From the NCBI GenBank assembly GCA_028023455.1, contig JAQFVV010012496.1, forward strand, positions 1,490,001-1,554,000: a stretch of 64,000 nt of DNA, written 5' to 3'. The notes under the pieces were generated by a model. That model was not told the origin of the DNA and did not search any database. It worked only from the letters and a program-made list of their open reading frames with translations. The stretch is from Epiperipatus broadwayi. Its lineage: Eukaryota; Onychophora; Udeonychophora; Euonychophora; Peripatidae. Shown piece after piece: positions 1 through 10,660 of the stretch; within the stretch, counting starts at the first letter, position 1, and each line of letters starts with the position of its first letter. The translations under genes and the position numbers were made by a program.

Positions 1-601
1 TGGTTCCATTCTAAAGGCTGCCTAATGATACAAAATGCATACAATCTTACTTGAAGGCAGGCTACTCATCCCCAGTCTAGATAAGTAGACTTTTAGGCGC
101 AAATTCTATCAATGCTAAAAATCACAATGTAACAATACGACTATTGTATAAAACAGAGAACCTTAAAAATAATATAAACACTATTGCCAAGCTCTATCAA
201 CTTGTCTGAGTCCTTATCAAAGCTGTACAAGAATCATTATTATGCTACCAAGCAATAAACTTGAACATTTCACTATATCGGCTAGGAACAATTAATCAAA
301 AAACTGGTCAACTTTGCATTAATAGCACCCAAAGAATTCTTTATAGCAAATGATTCCTTGATCTTACATTTTTATCATGTGTCCCATACATTAATATATT
401 AATATCCCCTGGACAACATATTGTGCCGGTCGGATTTGTATGTTCACGTAACAAGATCTAGCATCTAGGCAAAAGTACCTCGAATCCAATCGTGTGCAAG
501 ATACACAGGTCAGGAACACTCATGAACTCTGCCCTATTTGCCTATTTCCCAGATCTATAACATTATGAGCAACAATCCTGATGACATCGATTAATTTACT
601 T
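1..601. other. AT-rich stretch, nothing recognised
   Basis: No long reading frame, RNA gene or repeat was recognised here. The base composition is ordinary for the window. A small exon or a single-copy regulatory element cannot be ruled out by eye. Confidence 0.5.
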
Positions 602-691
602 CTCACCCGCCGGCATCGCTCATCGGAGACACAAAAAGACTCTAGGCTCACCCGCCGGCATCGGTCATCGGAGACACAAAAAGACTCTAGG
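602..691. repeat. Tandem duplication, two 45-bp GC-rich units
   Basis: Units 602-646 and 647-691 are identical except for one base (gct versus ggt near the middle). Each begins ctcacccgccggcatcg and ends aagactctagg. At about 55% GC they stand out from the AT-rich flank. The unit length is a multiple of three, and one forward frame is open through both copies, but no longer reading frame surrounds it. It is a young duplication or a two-unit minisatellite. Confidence 0.9.
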
Positions 692-1205
692 CTAAACTTA
701 TATGATAGAATAACTTAATAACTAGCTATATTTTATGAGCAATGAAGGCTCGTGACCTAGCATATTAATTATGTATTGAGCGGAGATCATCTAGTCATAT
801 TTAGCATAAATAATAACTTACTATTTTAACTTAACTAAAAGAAAGCAATGGTTCGAGTTTGATATATATATTTAAGATTTATTAATAACAAAATTATGTT
901 GGGTTATTTACCTGATATGAGCCTCGTACATATTATATATGTGTGTGTGATTCATATTTAACAATAACATAAGATTTGCGGCTATGCCAATAATATATAT
1001 GTGTGATTTAATGAATTGGCGCTATTGGAATACATTACTAGAATACTATTACATCCCCAGAGACGAAAAGAGCATTTACTTGATTTAAACAATAATTTTA
1101 TAAGCAGATATTACATTTGGTTACATTCATTATTATTATTAATTGGAGTTATGGATAATTAATGCGCGGGATGGATAATGAATAATTATATAAACGATAC
1201 TAAAT
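692..1205. other. AT-rich stretch, nothing recognised
   Basis: Contains short TA/TG runs near 930-1000 and an ATT run near 1130. No coding or repeat family was recognised. Confidence 0.5.
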
Positions 1206-1625
1206 CTATCGCATTAATACGCATATTAAACTACTGGAAATATGTCTGTTTAATGAAATCATCTCATTACGGCTTATGACTATTTCTGGGCAACTAATAA
1301 GACACTGAAAGGCGGTGCGTGCATGGTGGCTGATTGGGTTGGTCCAATTATGGATCCTGGAGTGTGCTTCATGAATTTTTAATAACGAAGTTGGCCGATT
1401 TCCTCTGCAACATAGGCAGGGTCGGTATTGAGACGAATGACGGTCGGCTATGTCATTATCGAGCTGGATTTTCCAGAGCGATCCCCGTATAAAGCATGCA
1501 CATAAGACCAAGGATGTCCCCAGGGTGGTTTTACAGCCTGGTTTAAGGACATTGAGAACGACGATGGGGCTCGGCTGCGCGAATACCTCCATGTGAGAAA
1601 GAAGCACAAATATATATATATACAA
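1206..1625 (-). CDS. Unrecognised 139-codon ORF in a GC-raised block
   Basis: The reading frame runs from an ATG at 1625 inside a TA microsatellite. A second ATG in the sequence context cacATGGAGG near 1590 is a more plausible start. The block 1310-1600 is clearly richer in GC than its surroundings, which is why the ORF is open. The predicted product has an N-terminal hydrophobic stretch and several cysteines, including a CLCC cluster near residue 71, but matches no family I know. No TATA box other than the microsatellite, no splice evidence and no polyadenylation context were identified. It may be an exon, a fragment of an unknown repeat, or a chance ORF. I assign no function. Confidence 0.18.
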   Translation of the reverse strand: MYIYIFVLLSHMEVFAQPSPIVVLNVLKPGCKTTLGTSLVLCACFIRGSLWKIQLDNDIADRHSSQYRPCLCCRGNRPTSLLKIHEAHSRIHNWTNPISHHARTAFQCLISCPEIVISRNEMISLNRHISSSLICVLMR

Positions 1626-1639
1626 AATGGCCTTTATGC

Positions 1640-3300
1640 ACGTAAAGCTTAATAATATAATATAAACAAAACTCTAAAGATTAAAGATTATCTAACATAT
1701 TTATTGCCCACAAATTATGAAATATTCGGCGTAATGATATGGCTTCATTAAGCAAACATGGATAATAATTATACTTAAATATAAAACTAAGCTCTTAAGA
1801 TCCCCCTCCCCCTTACATTATGTTACTTAATATTATTCATTACTTCCCATACATTTAATAAATCTCAATTTTGGTTAATCAATGCCCTTGTGAAAATATA
1901 TAAATTATTACAAAATAAGTGGGTGGTGGTAATAGCTAAGATGGGTTTTACATATATAATATAATTTAAGAATAAAAGGTAGCACATTATTTAGGATGGA
2001 AAATGTGAAAAACAGATGTCAATCTGTTTTTCTACAGTAAACATAAAAATATAATTAGTTTATTTATCTAAAATCGCGAGCACCTGGGCAAGTCGAATAA
2101 GACTTGTTTTGATCAAATTATAAATTATTTACCCAGTAAATGATGGGTTAGGAAACTAAAATGAATTATATGCTTGCGATTTTAGAATACTATTGGCATT
2201 TATTTTAAAATATAAATACATAAATCTTAATGAAAATTATTTGCCGCTTGGAAATAAAAGAAAAGGAAGAACATTTTATAGGAGGCTTAATATAGATTAG
2301 TTATATAGAGTTGTACGAATACATATTTTGAAGACATTTAAAATAGGTGATTAAAATATAAATATTACAGAGAAGGCAGGATTTAAGAATTGCAAGCGGT
2401 CAAACTTCTTTTACCTTGCTTATTTGGAAGAACGATTTCATTAGGAGTCAGTCCATCGGTATTGTTTCACTAGATCTAGGATAGCATTATTATTTGAGAA
2501 ATAGCATTTCACTTTCACTGGAAAAATATCTAAAGTTCATTGGTATGGGGTGCAGAGCTTCGTTCATGGGAACAGCATATTAGAACGGAGGGAAAAGGCA
2601 AAATTTCCCCTACTCACAACACCTTGTGTGAGAATGAAAACTGGCGTGGAATATGTATAATGACATAGCTATTTAGTGGTCTCTTCCTTTTGTGGATTCA
2701 AATCCAGCAGTATATATACTTTTATTTTGAAGCTGTAACTTAGCAACTACTGCTGGACCTGAGGTGGTTTAAGCACTTAAGTTTCATCTGGAATAGTTTG
2801 ACCGGATACTCTTATCTAGTAAGATGTTTGAAACAATGCAAGTTTGTTATCAGTTTCTCGAACGATTGTTTTAAAATATATCTTATGATTTTAAAACAAG
2901 CTAGCATGGACAATTTCCACTAATGGGTTTATTTTATTATTACCAATTCGTAATCTTTTACTTTAATCTAAGGGGTCTTCCGGGTAATTGTTTTTCGAGT
3001 GATTTCTTAACAAGATTGCATCATTTCTGGCTACAACATTATATATGAAAAAATAATAAGTTTCATATATAATACCTTATATATATATAATATAACTATT
3101 AATTTATTCGCAATCTCCTACACTGAAATATATAGATATTTATTATTTACGCCCGTATATATATGAGAATATTATTAAATAAAATATTTTTAAATTAAAA
3201 TACATACGTGTTAATGTGATTTATGTTATAATACTAACCGAAAGAAATATATATATTATTAGCTATGTATATACGTGCGTAAAGGCGGGTTTGAATAGTT
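1640..3300. other. AT-rich stretch, nothing recognised
   Basis: No LINE, SINE or hammerhead remnants were seen. A segment at about 2400-2850 is slightly more complex in composition but has no usable reading frame. TA-rich microsatellites occur at 3040-3110 and 3150-3260. Confidence 0.45.
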
Positions 3301-3369
3301 AGGTGGTAGGAGATTGGATGTGGGCTGTGAAGCAGGATCTGAGCATCACATCATCTGCTTCAATATATG

Positions 3370-4230
3370 CCTAATATTTCTTCACCCTTTGATGGGTACT
3401 GATTTAGAGTGAGTTCATGGCCATTTTGAATTCTAAGGGCTGTATAAAACCATCGCTAACACATCCAAGCAATAAATGGCACTGAATAATCCATGTGGTT
3501 GGAATATTTGTTACAAAATTTCAATTTTCATCAATAATTAAAAAATTAAAGGGGAAATCTCATAAGGATCTCATGTGATCAAGTGTAGATCAGATATCAA
3601 CATCAGAAAATCAAATGTGAATGCAATTTTTTCTTATCTCCATTTACTTTTTCTAATTACATGTAACAAAGGAAGCATGTAACACCATAGTTTCTGGTAA
3701 AAAAAAAAATCTGATTAATTATAAAATAGGCATATATTGTAATAAAATTTGTATTTTAGAAGTTTTTTGAAATTATAAGCTTGGTTTGATCAATTTTACA
3801 TTTATTCAATATGTGGTTATAAGCATTTATTGTAGTAAAATTTGTACTTTACAAGTTATAGGCTTTTAGTATTTTGAAATTATAAGGTTGGTTTAATCAG
3901 ATCTTATGCATTTTTTGGACGATACTTCGTATCATCGAAAACATCCTCCCCCCTCCCCACATATTTTGGCACTTTGCACTATCAGTATTGTAATAAAATT
4001 TGTATTTTAGAAGTTATAAACTTTTAGTATTTAGACTACGCTCTCCGCTACTTTGAATTCCAAGAACCGCCCAATACCACTGCTGACACATTCAAGTGAG
4101 CTTGCGTGGATTATTCAATGTCATTTATCGCTTGGATACATCAGTGGTGATTTTGGGTGGTCATTAGAATTAAAAATGGGGCTGAGCACAGTCTAAATCA
4201 GCACCCTTTGATGAATATAGAAAGCTGAAT
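3370..4230. repeat. Fold-back repeat, about 0.86 kb
   Basis: The segment 3388-3500 recurs in inverted orientation at about 4108-4222. Shared landmarks are the ccctttgatg and aatcagtaccc-like strings at the outer edges, the ccaagcaataaatg-like string, and gattattca nearer the loop. The right arm contains a second partial inversion (4050-4180) of the same material. The loop carries three copies of a short unit around the words ttgtattttagaagtt (near 3741, 3835 and 3996). Arms are diverged, so the insertion is old. No transposase is present. It could be a non-autonomous DNA element or an inverted pair of retroposon fragments. Confidence 0.6.
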
Positions 4231-5160
4231 ATCATCCCCATTACCCTTTTATAGGTACATTCATGTTATTAAAGCCAATATTTAATATTTGTTTTGTGGG
4301 CATTCAATAGAATACACAACACTACTTTTATCCTCTTTGCTTATTAAAACAGGCTTGAAATCCTCTTTGCTTGTTATTACCTTAGAATTATTTATTAATC
4401 TATTAAGATTGAGAGGAGCCTTCCATGCCAATCTACAATCTTGGCTTGAAAATTTTATTACAAATTTGTTAATGTAAGTACTAAATGCTAAAAACTAAAT
4501 TCCAAAAATATATTTTATGTTAAATTCATTGCAATAATTACTTAGTTTTGGGAATGTTAGTGCTACAGGTGATTACTTTCCAGATATTCATGACTCTGTT
4601 ATATTTTAGTAGTTGGCTACTATTAATCTTGAATTGTTTTGAATTTTGTTTTAATTTTTCTAAATGAGCTTAATGATTCCCTCCCCCACTGCAACAACTT
4701 TAAGGAGATTCACCTAAGATGAAAATAAATGCTAATCTTTATCAAACTTATTGCATCATTTTTAGCTATATGGCTATCTTTAATATTGCTAAATGATTTT
4801 ACATCAGTGTTTAATCTACAGATATTTAAAACTCTTTAATTATAGAATATAGCTTCTGTAAATTAATCCATTTTTATTTGCAAAATAATTAGATTATTAC
4901 AAAAAAAAACATGTATATATATATAACTATTAAAATTAAATGTCTTCAAATAGATAAAACAAATAATTGAAAGGTATTGTGAAATTGTTATATTCAGCAG
5001 TTAAAATACATTTTAAATATTTAATAAATCTACAATAAATTATTAAAGAAGTTTTACGAAATGAAAAATAATGTTAAGTCTTTTTTAATGTTCATTTTTG
5101 TTTATGATCACATTTTTGGAAACGGTATATTTGCAGATTACAAAATGTAATATTTTTCTA
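4231..5160. other. AT-rich stretch, nothing recognised
   Basis: The short ORF at 4289-4477 has low-complexity codon usage and no recognisable domain, so it is not called. The rest is simple AT-rich sequence with a poly-A run and TATA runs near 4900. Confidence 0.5.
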
Positions 5161-5278
5161 TATATATAATATGAATATACAGATACAAGCATTCACATGT
5201 GACATTCACGCATACATATGTTTAAAACACAATGTATTTAAACAACTATCCATTAAATACATACTCACAAACATATAT

Positions 5279-5373
5279 CATCATCATCAATCATTATCAA
5301 TCCACTGCAGGATGAAGGTCTCTCCAAGTTCAATCCAACTTCTCCAATCTTTAGCTTCTCTTCTCCACATCAT
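5279..5373 (-). mobile_element. RTE-like LINE, 3' end fragment
   Basis: This is the terminal piece of the same LINE found at 5811-8100. It begins with the tcatcatcatca microsatellite (an ATG/TGA-type 3' tail when read on the minus strand) and continues through the conserved ctgcaggatgaaggtctc block encoding the protein C-terminus. Short TGA-type 3' tandem repeats are characteristic of RTE-clade LINEs. It is truncated after about 95 bp, as expected for 5'-truncated insertions. Confidence 0.75.
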
Positions 5374-5465
5374 ATATACTGATCAACAAATGTAAAATAT
5401 CTGCACAGTTTTGTTTTGTTTTGTTTTCAAAAATAGTTCATAACTTTCAATACGTATAAATCAAT

Positions 5466-5695
5466 ACACCGACTTCTTTTTAAATCTTGTTTTTGTATGA
5501 CTATTATAAAAAAATATAACTATACACCAAGGAAACTGAAAATAAAAATACAAATACATAATAAATATGTATTTGTATTTTTGTTTTCAGTTTCCTTGAT
5601 AAAAACTATTGTAAAATAGTTGAAACATTGGTGTATAGTTATATTTTTTTATAATAATCAAATAAAAACAAGATGTAAAAAGTTGGTGTATTGAC
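5466..5695. repeat. Inverted repeat with hairpin-GAAAC motif
   Basis: Left arm 5466-5560 pairs with right arm 5566-5695, including the reciprocal words ataactatacacca and tggtgtatagttat. The right arm holds 30 extra bases (about 5599-5628) absent from the left. They contain a hairpin AACTATT/AATAGTT followed directly by GAAAC. A second copy of the family surrounds the HR1 insertion at 53815-54448. The layout resembles the other hammerhead-like inverted pairs in this window, although the CUGANGA part here is degenerate (ttgataaa). Confidence 0.65.
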
Positions 5696-5754
5696 TTATA
5701 TATATACTGATCATATATATATACTGTATTCTCAAAATCCCTTATCACATTAGA

Positions 5755-6102
5755 TTATTTTAACAATTCAAAATTTTGCAAATCATACCATTTTTGAAAC
5801 ACAATCCCTTTAATAATATTACTACATCCATCATCATCATCAACCATTATCCACTGCAGGATGAAGGTCTCTCCAAGTTCAATCCATCTTTTCCTATCTT
5901 TAGCTTCTCTTCTCCACATCACCCCTGCACACTTTCTTATTTCATCCACCCATCTCACATGTGGTCTCTTTCTGGGTCTTTTACAATCTCTTGGAATCCA
6001 GTTCAAAATTTCAACTGTCCATCTATTATCATCTCTTCTAGCAATATGACCAGCCCAACTCCACTTACAGGCTTTTAATTTTTTCACTGAGGTCAGTAAC
6101 AC
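5755..6102 (-). pseudogene. RTE-like LINE protein, C-terminal domain remnant
   Basis: An open segment of 115 codons. Residues 10-70 include the strongly conserved W-x-GHIARR-x-DNRW and KRPRKRPHVRW-x-DEI blocks seen at the C-terminus of RTE-type endonuclease-reverse transcriptases, so the family is recognisable. The last residues read into the ATG/GAT 3' tail and into flanking DNA and do not belong to the original protein. The same block recurs at 25849-26015 and 60214-60531. The domain acts with the reverse transcriptase in target-primed retrotransposition, but its exact role is not established. Confidence 0.7.
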
Positions 6103-6415
6103 CTGTTTGTTCTCTTACCCATACATTGTGTTTTCGATCTCTTCTTGTTACTCCCAACATGCATCTCTCCATACTTCTTTGAGTGGTCTGAAATCTCTAT
6201 ATTGTTCTTCTATTAAGAGTCCAAGCCTCAGATCAATAAGTAAGAACTGGTAAAACACATTTATTAAAAACCTTCCTTTTCAAACTTATAGGCATATTTC
6301 CTTTTAGTATCAAGTTATTTCTACCAAAAGCACTCCAACCAAGTTTAATTCTATGATTAATTTCATCCATTATGTTTCCATCTGTATTATAATCTGACCA
6401 AGGAATTTGTAACTG

Positions 6416-6754
6416 TTAACTTCTAAATGGTCTGTAATTTCTAATATCTTCTTTATCACCTTTTTTAAATATTAATATTAATACTGCATTCTTCCAATTA
6501 TCTGGTACATCTTTATCATTTAGACATTTGGTATATAACTTTGCTAAAATTTTTTGTATTTCTTCACCTGCTTCTTTTAATATATCAATTATAATTCCAT
6601 CATTACCTGGAGCCTTCCCTTTCTTCATAAATTTAATTGCATTTCTCACTTCCTCATTCAAAATTCTGGGCAATTCGGAAGATATAATAGGTATAGGAGG
6701 CACTTGTCCTTTATTACTATATAATTCTTGATAGAAGTCTTCTACACATTTCAT
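6416..6754 (-). pseudogene. RTE-like LINE reverse transcriptase, N-terminal part
   Basis: An open segment of 112 codons with the reverse-transcriptase fingers region. Features are [11 protein letters not shown] near residue 3, the [17 protein letters not shown] block (here [13 protein letters not shown], near residue 43), and [25 protein letters not shown] at the end. The frame then continues directly into the segment downstream of the missing catalytic core. In intact elements this domain copies the RNA at the nicked target. Here it cannot be active. Confidence 0.8.
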
Positions 6755-7464
6755 GATGTCATCTCTCTTTTTAGTAATAATGCCATCTTTTTATCTTATT
6801 GCAGATGTAAATTTCCTACCAATACCAAAATGTTGTTTTACACTCTGTAGACTTTTTCTTATATCATTTTCAATTCTTTTCTGCACCATTTTACAAAATT
6901 CGAGATATTCAATCTTTTCTCATGCATCATTGTTGTATATCCTCATACTCCTTCTTTTCTTCATAAATCCTCTAATCTCAGTAGAAATTTTATTAGTTAA
7001 TTGCTGCTTTTTTCTACCAGCTATTTTTGTTGCAGTTTTTAGAAGCGTATCAGGTACTTTCCTATTAATGTCATTCAAATCTGAATCATGTTCAAAATCT
7101 TCTAACACTTGAAACCTATTTGTAAGTTCTAATTTAAATTCATTAGAATGTTTCTGAAGATTAGGAATATCAACTGTAAATATTGTTTTTCTTAATCATT
7201 TTTGTCTCTCTAGTTTTGCATTAACATGTATCTTACATCTTAATCGATGATCACTTCCTGTGTTAAATTTATTAAGAACATTACAATCTTGAAATATGTA
7301 TTTTCTGTTAGTCAAAATATAATCCAATTCTGCTGTACCTTCATTTGGATGCTTCCATGTCCATTTCCTTTTAACATTTTTCTCAAAAAAAAAAAAAAAT
7401 CATAATATAAAGTTTTTCTTTTTCTGCAAACTCCGCAAGTCTATGTCCTCTCTCATTTCTATTA

Positions 7465-7719
7465 CTATAACCCAAAATTACCTACAGCAATTTCATCTTT
7501 CATTTGTTTACCAATTCTAGCATTAAAGTCTCCCATAACAATTTTAAAATGTCGTTTACTCTGATCGAAAGCCTTTTGTACATCCATATAAAAATCTTCT
7601 ACTACTTCATCACTATGAGAACTTGTTGGGGCATAAACCTGAATTATCTGCATTTGGTATCTGCTATTAAGTTGTAAAACTAATCTTGCCACTTTGTCCG
7701 ATACACCATCAATTTCCAC
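7465..7719 (-). pseudogene. RTE-like LINE endonuclease domain remnant
   Basis: 84 codons with QVYAPTSSHSDEVVEDFY and the MGDFNARIG signature of the apurinic/exonuclease-III-like LINE endonuclease, whose Asp and Asn lie at the active site. Upstream (7720-7930) the N-terminal half of the domain continues with a stop codon in a poly-purine stretch. The domain nicks target DNA in active elements. A parallel copy with the decayed motif MGDFISGID lies at about 59090-59130 on the plus strand. Confidence 0.8.
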
Positions 7720-8126
7720 AATGTTATTCTTCTATTTTTTACTTATAATGAATCCTACTCCACTTGTATTTCCAATATTTGTGCCTTTATAGTAGAGTAT
7801 ATGTCCACTTTTTAAATCAATTGTTTCTTCACCTTTTCTTCTAACTTCACAAACTCCAATAAGGTCCCATTTAACATAAGACAGTTCTTCCTTCACTTGA
7901 AAGTGATCTGCAGTTGTAAGTACCTAAATAAAAAGTCGTCATCAAATGGCAGCCTGAGTCCGCAATCAGGGGATTCTTAGCACCTCCGCCTTTGGCCACC
8001 AACTGCTGCCTTGGTTGGTGACTTTACAGCCTCCTGGGAATAAGGGTCATGATTTAATTTGTCTGTCATGATTGTATATATTGGAAAAAAATATTCTTAA
8101 ACTCGAAGGTGAAAAGCCAATAAACT

Positions 8127-8154
8127 CACCACGCTGGCTAATGCGTGTTGGTGA
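8127..8154. other. Short hairpin in LINE 5' region
   Basis: ctcaccacgc and gcgtgttggtgag can pair around a loop of about 8 nt. It lies just beyond the last recognisable base of the RTE 5' region. It may be part of the LINE 5' untranslated region, with no known role. Confidence 0.35.
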
Positions 8155-8341
8155 GCAACCCATCCATGTTCGTATACTATATGAATAATCACATAATAAT
8201 AACAGCTGCAACGACAAGAATGTATGGAGTGGACATTAGGAATTTACACTGCTCGGTTCATTTAAGGCCTCCAAGAGGAATCAAAGGGTCTCCTTTCAGT
8301 TAATAGCAAACTCCTTTCTGCAGCCCCTACATCTATATTCA

Positions 8342-8590
8342 CTGTTAAACATCACATGCTCACTATTCTTTATGCTTACACACTTTACAAAGAGGCAAAA
8401 CTCTAACCTAAGATCTAGGTGCAGTGCTCTCAGATCCAAAGCTCCTCACTGATGAAAGTCACAAGCTAGAAACTAGTCTGGGAATATTGGATGAGTGGGC
8501 AGTAGGTAAGGATTTTATGCAACATGCATCCATTGAGTACTCTAGCTTGCACTGAGTGGCGCAACTGTACGGAGAGTTTTGCCTCTGTAC
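8342..8590 (+). mobile_element. HR1 copy 1, hammerhead-bearing retroelement-like insertion
   Basis: A 249-bp insertion flanked by 13-bp direct repeats at 8329-8341 and 8591-8603 (acatctatattca versus acatccatattca, one transition). The left end has the family start aaacatcacatg and the right end has ggagagttttgcctct. Between them lie a shortened body and a hammerhead ribozyme at 8434-8492 in the plus sense. The body lacks much of the longer copies' internal region. No poly-A tail and no reading frame. Duplication of 12-14 bp with fixed element ends argues for endonuclease-mediated insertion of an RNA- or DNA-borne copy. Confidence 0.85.
8434..8492 (+). ncRNA. Type I hammerhead ribozyme (HR1 copy 1)
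   Basis: All core elements are present. The core CTGATGA is at 8449-8455. Stem II AGT/GCT encloses loop CACAA (one G-U pair). GAAAC is followed by a 2-nt loop and then GTC, with predicted cleavage after C8478. Stem I pairs tcctca with tgggaa (one mismatch), and ATCCAA with TTGGAT closes the outer stem across an internal loop. The tiny stem III (A-U, C-G) and the internal loop in stem I are typical of hammerheads in Penelope-like elements and retrozymes. It probably self-cleaves, weakened by the stem I mismatch. Confidence 0.85.
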
Positions 8591-8962
8591 ACATCCATAT
8601 TCATTAACACCACACTACTATCAACTTAAAATTTGGAAAATACATTTTTTTCCATCCACGTATGAAAATGTTACGGCCTTTATGTAAACAGAAGTCTATA
8701 TGTACGAGATGTCAATTTGTGAAGAATATTTCAATTTTAAAATTAAATTGTCAATGTTAAAATACCTTTATAATCAATACTCAAAATTTGAGATTAGATA
8801 GCACCTTTTCCATTTACGAAGGCAATTCCTGCTCCACGTTTAGTTTTGAAGAGGGTATCCATGGTTTAAAAGCTCATGAATTTTTAGTAATTGAAGAGTA
8901 TTAGAATCTTCTTTAACAAGATTCCCAAGCTAGTGTTCGTAATTATGTTTATTTCTCTATAT

Positions 8963-9392
8963 CAGAGGTGTCCCACAAGTCGATCGTGATCCACTGGTCG
9001 ATCGCAAAGCCAATTTTGGTCGACCGTGAGGCCAATCTGGTAAGAACTGTCAGGTAAGGAGTGAAACAAATTAAGTCACGATTTTCATGTTTTTTTTATT
9101 TTTGTTTTTGTTCTAAATTTTTTTCCAATTTTTGATAGGTGAAGTCAACTAACGGAAACTAACATTTTTAATCTTGACTTAATATAATTTGAATTAATAA
9201 ATATTGTTAATAATTACTCATGTTTCTTTTTGACCTGTTAAATAATTGTTATTTTTTACTAGGTAGATAAATAAAAATAGTATGTATTTCACACCTCCCT
9301 CCACTTAGACTACGTCTATGACAACAAGTCGATCGCAACACATTTTTAAAATAAAAAGTAGATCTTATGAACACAAAAGTTGGCCACCCCTG
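8963..9392. mobile_element. hAT-type MITE, 430 bp, with 8-bp target duplication
   Basis: Flanked by ctctatat (8955-8962) and ctctatac (9393-9400), an 8-bp duplication with one transition. The termini are imperfect inverted repeats: CAGAGGTGTCCC at the left and, reverse-complemented, CAGGGGTGGCCA at the right. A CAGRGGTG start with 8-bp duplications is typical of hAT transposons. The subterminal region carries repeated tcgatcg words. There is no transposase, so this is a non-autonomous deletion derivative mobilised in trans. Confidence 0.85.
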
Positions 9393-9400
9393 CTCTATAC

Positions 9401-10360
9401 TAAATTCATCTTAAGTTTATTTGAATTTAATATTGCCTCTCCATTTCTTTTATTTACTTTATCTTAATAATATCTGCAATGAGCAACATTGTTTTGGGGT
9501 GGGTATACAGCTATAAATTTTATAAATAGAAAAAAAAATACATAAGGTCAAAGGTCAGTGATTAGACTGTATCTAATAATAATTTTTAAAATAAGATTTC
9601 GTTCATTTCCTTAATTCCCGTTCATATATTTTCATTCTATTTATAAAAGTACAACTTGACACAAAATGCATTTAAAAATATTGCATTAGTTAATCAAACT
9701 AATACATGTAGAATATAACACCAAAATTTATATTTACCAACATTTTTTCATAACGGTAATTCAATAATTAACGTTCAGGTCAATGAAATTTAAATGAAAA
9801 TAGAGCTAATCGTATATTTAACTAAAGGCATTTATATATATACAAAAGTATTCTAATACGCTCACTGTTCAACATATATATATAAACAAAAAACAAAAAA
9901 ACATATATATAATTAGATAGAGTAGATATTTTTTCTTTCTTGAACCCTTTTTCACAAAATAAATTCAATTAAAGCTTACATGAATGCCAAAAATCATCCA
10001 GTGTGTATACATAGCTAAGGTTATCTAATCTAAGATAAAAAAAGAATGGACGACTCAACTGACACGATTACTCCCACATTTGTTTGTTTTTGTTTTTGAC
10101 AAAAAAAATTATTTTAAGTTACATTAATGAAAAACAAATTTAAAATGGCAAATAAATGGAATCTAAAATTTAAAACAGCACTTCAACATTACACTTTTTT
10201 TTTAAAAAAGAAAAGCGAAATTTAAATTATACGATAATCTATAACCCTAAAATACTAACAGTATTTTTTTTTTCTTTATTTCATTACGTGTTGTTTTGTT
10301 TTTTTTAAATCTTACTTAAAAATGATAACTGAAACACAGGCTTATTCTATACCTGTGTCT
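9401..10360. other. AT-rich stretch, nothing recognised
   Basis: Contains several TATA and poly-A/T runs. No reading frame or repeat family was recognised except where an SINE-like tail begins near 10320. Confidence 0.5.
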
Positions 10361-10505
10361 ATATATTGTAATATATGGGGTATATGAGCACAGACTTTCA
10401 GATGACCCATCACTCTCCACTCAATCTAATAACACTGATACACTCAAGCACATATATGCTGAAAAGATAAATAATCACCAATATACGTATACACTACAAT
10501 GTTCA
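10320..10505 (-). repeat. S2 repeat, truncated copy
   Basis: Shares a long collinear match with 31705-31895, including the leading aacacaggcttatt-like block, gggtatatgagcacag, ccactctcca, and the aaaagataaataatcacc block. It ends after about 185 bp. The strand is given relative to the orientation that begins gtacatgagg in full copies. Confidence 0.65.
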
Positions 10506-10581
10506 ATTCTATTCTCAGATTTGGGTTATCTTATGGATCATGTTCAATTCTATTCTCAGATTTGGGTTATCTTATGGATCA
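10500..10581. repeat. Perfect 41-bp tandem duplication
   Basis: Two identical adjacent 41-bp units at 10500-10540 and 10541-10581, each beginning tgttcaattctattctc and ending cttatggatca. The identity implies a recent event such as slippage or unequal exchange. Confidence 0.9.
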
Positions 10582-10660
10582 AGCTGAGGATAAATCGGAC
10601 CCATTGTAATAGTAAATTGATCAGATGGGGGGGGGGAGAAATAAATAAAAATTGAATGGG

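Larger units (their letters stand above)
5811..8100 (-). mobile_element. RTE-like LINE, internally deleted copy
   Basis: Read on the minus strand, this contains a 5' untranslated region (about 7950-8100), an apurinic-type endonuclease domain (about 7465-7900), a linker, and the N-terminal part of the reverse transcriptase up to the motif NYRP (near 6420). A C-terminal domain follows (5811-6300), ending in an ATG-rich tail. The central reverse-transcriptase part, including the catalytic FADD box, is absent: the sequence jumps from NYRP to the segment just after the catalytic core. Several frameshifts and stops break the frame, so it is dead. RTE-clade membership is inferred from domain order and the 3' microsatellite. 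Related pieces lie at 5279, 25813, 58535, 60193 and 62797. Confidence 0.8.

Noticed and set aside
602-691. CRISPR-like direct repeats
   Set aside because: Only two adjacent units with no spacers, in a eukaryotic context.
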